Origin: Candidatus Faecousia faecipullorum
GTDB taxonomy: Bacteria > Bacillota > Clostridia > Oscillospirales > Oscillospiraceae
DNA: 5,652 nucleotides
NCBI GenBank assembly: GCA_018710805.1
Contig: DVJG01000149.1
Location: 1 to 5,652, forward strand
Direction: 5' to 3'
Below the pieces are notes generated by a model. That model saw only the letters and a program-made list of their open reading frames with translations. It was not told the origin of the DNA and searched no databases. Shown here one piece after another: positions 1 to 3,749 of this stretch. The translations under genes and the position numbers were made by a program. The stretch's first letter is position 1. Each line of letters starts with the position of its first letter.

Positions 1-305
1 GCACTTTGCCCCAGCTTTTCCATATTTCAGTCCCGGCACAGCTTCTTTCCGAGCGGTGCCTGTTTGGTCTGCGCACGTGAATTCATTCCGCTTTTAAGCT
101 TTGGACTGCGGTTGCATTTTGCTCACCACTATGACTTGCTTTATTATATCATGATTGTCAAGAGAATTAAACAGCAAAATACACGAACTTTTCCGATGTC
201 AGCTCGTAGTCTACGGAGGATTCCGGTTCCCCCAGCTGATTGCGCCAGGTATTCAGTTTCACTCAAAGCCTTTGAAAATAGAGTATGAAAGAGGCAAACT
301 GAAAT
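1..305. other. Intergenic region without a convincing gene
   Basis: No reading frame here has a good ribosome binding site together with a recognisable product. The right half is AT-rich, like the neighbouring acetyltransferase gene, and the left half is of moderate GC. A leftward ATG at 21-23 opens a frame (MEKLGQS...) that runs off the window edge, but it has no clear Shine-Dalgarno sequence, so it is only a possible gene start. A short leftward frame of 19 codons (MNSRAQTK...) is also present and is probably chance. No tRNA or long repeat was seen. Confidence 0.5.
143..171 (-). promoter_or_regulatory. Possible leftward promoter with extended -10
   Basis: On the minus strand a perfect TATAAT (143-148) is preceded by TG one base upstream, giving an extended -10. 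A weak -35 (TTTAAT, 166-171) lies at a spacing of 17. A TTGACA at 156-161 is also present but sits only 7 bases from the -10, so it cannot serve as its -35. Transcription would leave the window to the left. The surroundings are AT-rich, which raises the chance of a false match. Confidence 0.35.
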
Positions 306-770
306 TTATCTATTTTTCACCAAAGTTAAAAAATCAAATACTCCACCATTTGTATTACGTTTTGTGATTTCAGAATCTTTGAATCCACATGAACGATATA
401 CTTTAATAGCTCTTTGATTAAATGTTGCCACATTCATGATAAGCTTATCAAATTTGTAATTATGCTCTATAAAATTGATGATTTGCATTACAAATTGTTT
501 TCCTTTACCTTTACCACAAATGTCCGGTCTCATCCCAAGACCAATTTCGATTGACGGGGTTTCCTGGATAACGCAAAAGAATCCGATTAATTCATCGTTT
601 TCCCATGCTTCATAGTGGTCATTTTGATTTCTCAAATCTTCATCAATAAATTCTTCGTAGTCCTCTGCATCGGCTGTCATATCATAGAAAGAATAAATAC
701 CATCATATTTCCACTCATTTGCAATTTCCAGTGCATGAATTTCTGTTAATGGCCTAAATATGAATTCCAT
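306..770 (-). CDS. GNAT family N-acetyltransferase
   Basis: A 154-residue protein that probably transfers an acetyl group from acetyl-CoA to an amine; the substrate cannot be told. Length and layout fit a single GNAT domain. The core beta strand and acetyl-CoA pyrophosphate loop are at about residues 74-92 (IEIGLGMRP then GKGKGK, in place of the usual R/Q-x-x-G-x-G). The C-terminal GNAT motif is at about 117-130 (FNQRAIKVYRSCGF), where the Asn and Tyr are typical of the RimI-like branch. The ATG at 768-770 is preceded by GGGAGG (779-784) at a spacing of 8. The gene is clearly more AT-rich than everything to its right and favours A/T-ending codons, suggesting a different origin from its neighbours. 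It lies 66 bases downstream of the HAD gene on the same strand and could be co-transcribed or use its own weak promoter. Confidence 0.88.
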   Translation of the reverse strand: MEFIFRPLTEIHALEIANEWKYDGIYSFYDMTADAEDYEEFIDEDLRNQNDHYEAWENDELIGFFCVIQETPSIEIGLGMRPDICGKGKGKQFVMQIINFIEHNYKFDKLIMNVATFNQRAIKVYRSCGFKDSEITKRNTNGGVFDFLTLVKNR

Positions 771-778
771 ATCAACTA

Positions 779-784
779 CCTCCC
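779..784 (-). promoter_or_regulatory. Ribosome binding site of the acetyltransferase
   Basis: On the minus strand this reads GGGAGG and lies 8 bases before the ATG at 768-770. It supports that start. Confidence 0.75.
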
Positions 785-792
785 AATTTCGA

Positions 793-821
793 TTTATAGA
801 GACCAGAATGGCATCTTACAG
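793..821 (-). promoter_or_regulatory. Weak candidate promoter for the acetyltransferase
   Basis: The minus strand carries TATAAA (793-798) and, 17 bases upstream, CTGTAA (816-821), which matches only half of the -35 consensus. It lies in the 66-base gap between the HAD stop and the GNAT start. If real, it lets the AT-rich GNAT gene be expressed independently of the upstream pair. Confidence 0.3.
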
Positions 822-836
822 TTGCCTCGACATGAA

Positions 837-1502
837 TCAGGTTTGCTCAAAGAGAAACCGTTCCAATTCCACGGGAGAGTCGAAAGAAAAATCGCAGAGC
901 TCCCGCATTTGGGCGGCGATTTCCGGGTAGTCCTTTCTGCCCCAGGCAGCAAAGGCCATGGGAACGCCTACCTTGTGTGCCATCTCCCAGGCGGGTTTCA
1001 TGTCGTCCACCACCAGAAGGTCCTTGGGCTCCAGGCGGTATTTTTCCATAATGGATTCCAGAGGGTAGGCGCTGGGCTTTCGCTTTTCTTCCGGCAGGTC
1101 CCAGCCGTAGATATCGTCGGGGAGAATGCCAAAGTGGGCAGAATAGTCCCTTGTAATATTCTGGTTGCAGGAGTGGGATACCACGCAGATGAGGCCACCT
1201 TCGTCCTTTTGCCGCCGGAGGACCTCCCGGATGCCGGGGAAGGGGTCGGGAACGTGTGTTTTGATATATTCCTTCCAGCCCAGGTATTCTGCTTCCAGGT
1301 CCGCTTCCGTAAAGCCGAACCACTTCCGGCACATATCCGCAAAACCCAAATGGCAGCACCCGTCCACGTACTGCGCTAGGGTGATGGACGCCCCGGGCCG
1401 GAACTTGGGGAGAATCTCCAGGAAGTAGGGGAAATTCACGGTTGCCTCACTTTTCACCACAGTATCATCGTGGTCCATAATTAGGCAGGGGTATTTAAGC
1501 AT
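837..1502 (-). CDS. HAD-superfamily hydrolase (phosphatase-like)
   Basis: A 221-residue haloacid-dehalogenase-fold hydrolase, probably a cytosolic phosphatase or phosphoglycolate-phosphatase-like enzyme; the substrate is unknown. Motif I is DHDDT at residues 10-14, with Asp10 as nucleophile and Asp12 as acid/base. The segment between about residues 20 and 85 is an alpha-helical cap of the C1 type. Motif II is the Ser in CVVSHS (about 109), motif III is Lys142 (KRKPSAYP), and motif IV is VVDDMKPA with Asp166/Asp167 for Mg2+. All catalytic positions are present. I chose the ATG at 1500-1502 because AAGGAG lies 8 bases upstream (1511-1516) and it puts the usual hydrophobic strand directly before motif I. 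An ATG at 1521-1523 overlaps the stop of the preceding gene (ATGA) but has no comparable ribosome site. It follows the DUF3592-like gene by 17 bases, so the two are probably one operon. Confidence 0.9.
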   Translation of the reverse strand: MLKYPCLIMDHDDTVVKSEATVNFPYFLEILPKFRPGASITLAQYVDGCCHLGFADMCRKWFGFTEADLEAEYLGWKEYIKTHVPDPFPGIREVLRRQKDEGGLICVVSHSCNQNITRDYSAHFGILPDDIYGWDLPEEKRKPSAYPLESIMEKYRLEPKDLLVVDDMKPAWEMAHKVGVPMAFAAWGRKDYPEIAAQMRELCDFSFDSPVELERFLFEQT

Positions 1503-1510
1503 AGACAGAT

Positions 1511-1516
1511 CTCCTT
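1511..1516 (-). promoter_or_regulatory. Ribosome binding site deciding the HAD start
   Basis: AAGGAG on the minus strand, 8 bases before the ATG at 1500-1502. It favours that start over the upstream in-frame ATG at 1521-1523 and the longer reading at 1547. Confidence 0.75.
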
Positions 1517-1519
1517 TGT

Positions 1520-1843
1520 TCATTGCAGGAAGGGGAAAGGGGGACAAGCGTATCGTTTTGGATTCTTCGGGTTATAGTAAACTTCAAAGGATGTACCCGT
1601 GACCGGAGGCCGATATGGGATGCCAACCCACAGCTTTCCCTTGTAAGGGATGCCGTTTACGGTGTAAGAAAACGTAATGATGTGGCAATAGCGGACGACT
1701 TTAGGCTTCAGCGGAAATTGCATCTGCTGGTACTTGACCGATGCCCACCAGCAAGGATAGACCTTGGTCACATACCCGGTTACATGGCATTCTTTCCTTC
1801 GTATCTTTTCAGCTCCAATGCCAAAGAAAGAGAGAAAATTCAC
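1520..1843 (-). CDS. Small DUF3592-like protein of unknown function
   Basis: A 107-residue protein whose function I do not know. Its C-terminal two thirds read as an antiparallel beta domain: a first strand CHVTGYVTKV, then HIITFSYTVNGIPYKGK, then GTSFEVYYNPKNPKRY. The pattern of a Y-x-V-NG-x-x-Y-x-G strand followed by a VYYNPxNP ending is typical of DUF3592-type domains and of small clostridial proteins sometimes labelled, without support, as sugar ABC transporter permeases. No clear membrane helix is present in the chosen form. The start is a GTG at 1841-1843 with AAAGGAGG 7 bases upstream (1851-1858). A longer TTG-initiated reading from 1903 is unlikely because it would begin inside the -35 of the gene's own promoter. 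It is the first gene of a leftward operon with the HAD hydrolase. Confidence 0.72.
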   Translation of the reverse strand: MNFLSFFGIGAEKIRRKECHVTGYVTKVYPCWWASVKYQQMQFPLKPKVVRYCHIITFSYTVNGIPYKGKLWVGIPYRPPVTGTSFEVYYNPKNPKRYACPPFPFLQ

Positions 1844-1850
1844 AGAAAAG

Positions 1851-1858
1851 CCTCCTTT
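1851..1858 (-). promoter_or_regulatory. Ribosome binding site deciding a GTG start
   Basis: AAAGGAGG on the minus strand, 7 bases from the GTG at 1841-1843. It is nearly the perfect anti-Shine-Dalgarno complement and is the main reason to prefer the GTG over the longer reading. Confidence 0.8.
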
Positions 1859-1874
1859 CGGAGAGACTATCCGA

Positions 1875-1903
1875 ATTATACCAAAAAATTCTCGGAAGCG
1901 CAA
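1875..1903 (-). promoter_or_regulatory. Leftward promoter for the DUF3592-like/HAD operon
   Basis: The minus strand reads TTGCGC (1898-1903), 17 bases, then TATAAT (1875-1880), with TG one base before the -10 (extended -10). Transcription would start near 1868, leaving a leader of about 25 bases before the GTG at 1843. It is divergent from the Nudix promoter, whose -35 starts only 18 bases away. Confidence 0.7.
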
Positions 1904-1920
1904 GGGAAAACCTTTCCCGC

Positions 1921-1949
1921 TTGAAATTGAGGGCGTGCGTTATTATAAT
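1921..1949 (+). promoter_or_regulatory. Sigma-A-type promoter of the Nudix gene
   Basis: TTGAAA (1921-1926), a 17-base spacer, and a perfect TATAAT (1944-1949). The predicted start of transcription is near 1956, about 20 bases before the ATG at 1977. This rules out the longer Nudix reading that begins at 1764. Confidence 0.8.
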
Positions 1950-1976
1950 AAAGAAAATGAAACAGGAGGGAAAACC

Positions 1977-2444
1977 ATGTCCATTGTCACCTTCTATCAC
2001 TGCGACCCCAAGGACGCGCCCAAAACAACCATGCCTGCCCACCTGGGGGCCAACGCCATTTTCACTTGTCAGGGAAAGCTCCTGCTGGAAAAAAGGCGGG
2101 ATTCCGACCTTTGGGGATTGGTTGGCGGCGGCTGCAAAAAAACCGAAACAGGCCGTGATGCCATCGCCCGGGAAACCTGGGAGGAGCTGGGGCTGCGTAT
2201 TCCTAAGGACAGATTTGAAAAGCTGAAAGTCTACGACGACCCCGGACGCATTGCCGCCTTCCGGGACGGGAGCATCTGGCGGATGGTTATTGTGGTCTAC
2301 GGCTACGACTTCCCGGAAGAGCCGAAGATGACCATCAGCAGTGAATCCAAGGAACTTCGTTTCTTTACAAAGGAAGAAATCCGGGACATCCGGATTGCCG
2401 TGACCCACCAGGACATCGTGGACGAGCTGTTCCTCCAAAAATGA
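1977..2444 (+). CDS. Nudix hydrolase
   Basis: A 155-residue Nudix-fold pyrophosphohydrolase, likely cleaving a nucleoside-diphosphate-linked substrate in the cytosol; which one cannot be said. A complete Nudix box (G-x5-E-x7-R-E-U-x-E-E-x-G-U) runs from Gly51 to Leu73, with RETWEELGL at its end; Glu66, Glu69 and Glu70 are the metal ligands. One position is unusual: Thr67 stands where the consensus has a large hydrophobic residue. Before it lies the typical strand FTCQGKLLLEKR and the LWGLVGGG turn. The ATG at 1977-1979 is chosen because AGGAGG (1964-1969) lies 7 bases upstream and the promoter lies just before that. It is transcribed divergently from the DUF3592-like gene and points towards the structured RNA region. 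No intrinsic terminator follows, so read-through into the RNA is possible. Confidence 0.92.
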   Translation: MSIVTFYHCDPKDAPKTTMPAHLGANAIFTCQGKLLLEKRRDSDLWGLVGGGCKKTETGRDAIARETWEELGLRIPKDRFEKLKVYDDPGRIAAFRDGSIWRMVIVVYGYDFPEEPKMTISSESKELRFFTKEEIRDIRIAVTHQDIVDELFLQK

Positions 2445-2449
2445 AAAAT

Positions 2450-2464
2450 ATTCATTGTATGAAT
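2450..2464. repeat. AT-rich perfect inverted repeat upstream of the RNA promoter
   Basis: ATTCAT-TGT-ATGAAT is a perfect 6-base inverted repeat. It starts 5 bases after the Nudix stop and ends 6 bases before the -35 of the following promoter. It has no GC stem and no U-tract, so it is not an intrinsic terminator. Its place makes it a candidate binding site for a dimeric regulator, but chance is possible in AT-rich DNA. Confidence 0.4.
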
Positions 2465-2470
2465 TGATAC

Positions 2471-2499
2471 TTGTATATTCACAAAAAGTATGCTAAAAT
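2471..2499 (+). promoter_or_regulatory. Promoter for the structured RNA and downstream operon
   Basis: TTGTAT (2471-2476), a 17-base spacer, and TAAAAT (2494-2499), preceded by TG one base upstream (extended -10). Transcription would start near 2505-2507, exactly where base composition switches from AT-rich to a moderate-GC, strongly structured stretch. An inverted repeat ATACTT (2467-2472)/AAGTAT (2486-2491) overlaps the -35 and spacer. Confidence 0.7.
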
Positions 2500-2700
2500 A
2501 ATCGCTGACGGTGCAGTATCCTAGTCAGAGTGACCATTTTCCAGGAAGGGCCTAAAAATCCTTTGAAGGGCACATCGATGAAGTCCCTGGTGTCTGCTTT
2601 TTACGCCCAGTTTAGGGTGGATGCTGGGGGTTAAGGATCTCGGGCGCGCGACAACGGCATGTCGCATACGACCCGACTTCCGTGGAGACTTGAAGCTTGT

Positions 2701-2738
2701 GCGACGAGGGTAAAGAACCCCAGTTGGGGCCCTATCGC
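2701..2738 (+). other. Stacked hairpin within the OLE RNA
   Basis: Three helices stack in order: GCGA 2701-2704 with TCGC 2735-2738, AGGG 2707-2710 with CCCT 2730-2733, and CCCC 2718-2721 with GGGG 2726-2729 closing an AGTT loop. The asymmetric internal loop TAAAGAA (2711-2717) lies on one side only. It is one of the most stable local elements of the RNA as read by eye. Confidence 0.6.
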
Positions 2739-2952
2739 GTACGACTCAGGTATGAACCTGCAATGCGGTGCACAGAATCGTGTGCTGGGTGCAGCGTAGC
2801 CTGCCTTGCGTGGATATGCGGGGAAAGATGACAGGCATGGGCAGTTTACGGCCGTAACCGCCTGCGTCAATGCTTCTGGAAACCATATCTGCAAAAGAGG
2901 CTAAGATTATGGACCATTCTGCCGTGGAAAACACCTAGGCTGTCCGAAAGGG

Positions 2953-3112
2953 GCAGGCAGGGGATTACAGTACGGTCTAAGTGGCAATCGGGTATCCATT
3001 ACCTGGCAACAGTTGGACGGACGGATTAAATGGAAACGGCCTGTGCGGCAACGGCAGGTTCTGTCCCGGTGAAAAACAACCCGACCTAAGCCGTAAGATT
3101 TATCCTGCCTGC
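2953..3112 (+). other. Closed 3' domain of the OLE RNA
   Basis: GCAGGCAGG (2953-2961) is perfectly complementary to CCTGCCTGC (3104-3112), with a possible G-U pair added at each end. Inside it a long interrupted helix continues: 2971-2982 with 3084-3095 (10 of 12 positions pair), then CGGGT 2989-2993 with ACCCG 3079-3083, then GGACGG 3015-3020 with CTGTCC 3061-3066, then CCTG 3040-3043 with CAGG 3055-3058. The result is a rod-like domain about 160 bases long. Confidence 0.6.
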
Positions 3113-3141
3113 TACCGTTTTAAAAAAATTTTACTCCGGTG
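3113..3141 (+). other. A/T hairpin between the OLE RNA and oapA
   Basis: ACCG (3114-3117) pairs with CGGT (3137-3140), and inside it TAAAA (3121-3125) pairs with TTTTA (3129-3133) around AAA. It lies just 3' of the closing helix of the RNA and directly before the oapA ribosome binding site. It may mark the RNA's 3' boundary or a processing site. It lacks the GC stem and trailing U-tract of an intrinsic terminator. Confidence 0.45.
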
Positions 3142-3149
3142 AAAGGTGA
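3142..3149 (+). promoter_or_regulatory. Ribosome binding site of oapA
   Basis: AAAGGTGA ends 6 bases before the GTG at 3156-3158. It supports the GTG start and shows that the protein gene begins only about 40 bases after the structured RNA. Confidence 0.7.
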
Positions 3150-3155
3150 TTCAGC

Positions 3156-3737
3156 GTGGCGAAAACCGACCCGGCTTCCGCGAAGCGGGAGCGAAATAAG
3201 CATATTCGATGGGCAGTGACCATTTTTCTCATCACCATTTTCATATCCGGCCTTATTTCTCTCATTTCCGATGAGGTTATGGCCTCCAGCAGTCTGGGCG
3301 TGGCCTTTCTCATCCTCTTTGTCATTATTTTTGTAGGCATCATCTTTGACATCATCGGCATGGCTGTGGCCACGGCAGAGGAAAAACCCTTCCATTCCAT
3401 GGCGGCGCGAAAGGTGCCGGGTGCTCAGGAGGCGATTCGGCTCCTCAGAAATGCCGAACGGGTCAGCTCCATTTGCAACGACGTGGTGGGCGATATCTGC
3501 GGCGTTGTGTCCGGCTCCGCCTCGGCAACCATTGCATCCCTGATTCTTGCCCACGTAGAACTGGACTGGCCCCGGGGGATTGGCCTTCTCATGTCAGCTC
3601 TCGCCGCAGGTCTCACTGTGGGCGGCAAGGCCGTCGGCAAGACCATTGCCGTCAATTCTGCTACGGAAATCGTGCACACCGTGGGAAAAATCCTGTGGGC
3701 CTTCCGTAATATTCCCCTCAGAAATAAAAAACGTTAG
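3156..3737 (+). CDS. oapA: OLE-associated membrane protein OapA
   Basis: A 193-residue integral membrane protein, matching the roughly 21 kDa, four-helix OapA that binds OLE RNA and holds it at the membrane. A basic N-terminus (KRERNKHIR, 10-18) is followed by strongly hydrophobic helices at about 19-37 and 47-73. A central cytoplasmic-type segment at about 75-108 comes next, then two weaker, Gly/Ala/Ser-rich helices at about 110-133 and 141-166. The tail is basic (RNKKR). The centre, with ARKVPGAQEAIRLLRNAERV followed by SSICNDVVGDICGVVSGS, resembles the DUF21 membrane domain of CNNM/CorC-type magnesium transport proteins. This resemblance is by eye only, and no CBS or CorC domain follows. 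The GTG start has AAAGGTGA just upstream. It sits between the OLE RNA and dxs, as in known OLE loci, and is the expected protein partner of the RNA. Acidic Asp39-Glu40 at the end of the first helix and Asp65 in the second are notable membrane-associated charges. Confidence 0.85.
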   Translation: MAKTDPASAKRERNKHIRWAVTIFLITIFISGLISLISDEVMASSSLGVAFLILFVIIFVGIIFDIIGMAVATAEEKPFHSMAARKVPGAQEAIRLLRNAERVSSICNDVVGDICGVVSGSASATIASLILAHVELDWPRGIGLLMSALAAGLTVGGKAVGKTIAVNSATEIVHTVGKILWAFRNIPLRNKKR

Positions 3738-3749
3738 GTTGTGTCATAA

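Larger units (their letters stand above)
2505..3113 (+). ncRNA. ole: OLE RNA (Ornate, Large, Extremophilic RNA)
   Basis: About 609 bases without a credible protein gene lie between a promoter and a small membrane protein gene followed by dxs and tlyA. This is the length and setting of OLE RNA, a very large bacterial noncoding RNA that binds the membrane protein OapA. Folding by eye finds many helices. Local ones include 2541-2545/2586-2590; 2640-2644/2672-2676 with inner 2648-2652/2661-2665; a stacked hairpin at 2701-2738; 2747-2751/2756-2760; 2770-2774/2781-2785; 2846-2849/2854-2857; and 2883-2890/2904-2912. The 3' part is closed by a 9-base-pair helix, 2953-2961 with 3104-3112, enclosing 2971-2982/3084-3095, 2989-2993/3079-3083 and 3015-3020/3061-3066. 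The 5' end is set by the promoter; the 3' end is placed just after the closing helix and is approximate. The family assignment comes from context, length and structure, not from a model search. OLE is known as part of a membrane ribonucleoprotein affecting cold, alcohol and magnesium responses. Confidence 0.85.

Noticed and set aside
1764..1976. A longer N-terminus for the Nudix hydrolase
   Set aside because: It would run through both divergent promoters and overlap the DUF3592-like gene. The ATG at 1977 has an AGGAGG site and begins directly before the conserved domain.
2631..2934. Two minus-strand open frames (87 and 62 codons) inside the RNA region
   Set aside because: Their compositions are odd, they match no family I recognise, they lack good ribosome sites, and they overlap the many paired segments of the RNA. 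Open frames on the opposite strand of GC-moderate structured RNA are expected by chance.
2505..3113. T-box, cobalamin or other leader riboswitch, or a group II intron
   Set aside because: The stretch is too long for a riboswitch leader, lacks a terminator/antiterminator pair before oapA, and has no intron-encoded protein or recognisable intron domain V. The OLE setting explains it better.
3113..3141. Intrinsic terminator ending the RNA
   Set aside because: The hairpin is mostly A-T with only four closing GC-containing pairs, and it has no trailing run of T. The following gene starts 15 bases later without a new promoter, so read-through into oapA is more likely.
3120..3554. Minus-strand and alternate-frame open frames across oapA
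   Set aside because: They are shadows of the oapA coding frame, with low-complexity, polar or Met/Arg-rich translations and no ribosome sites.
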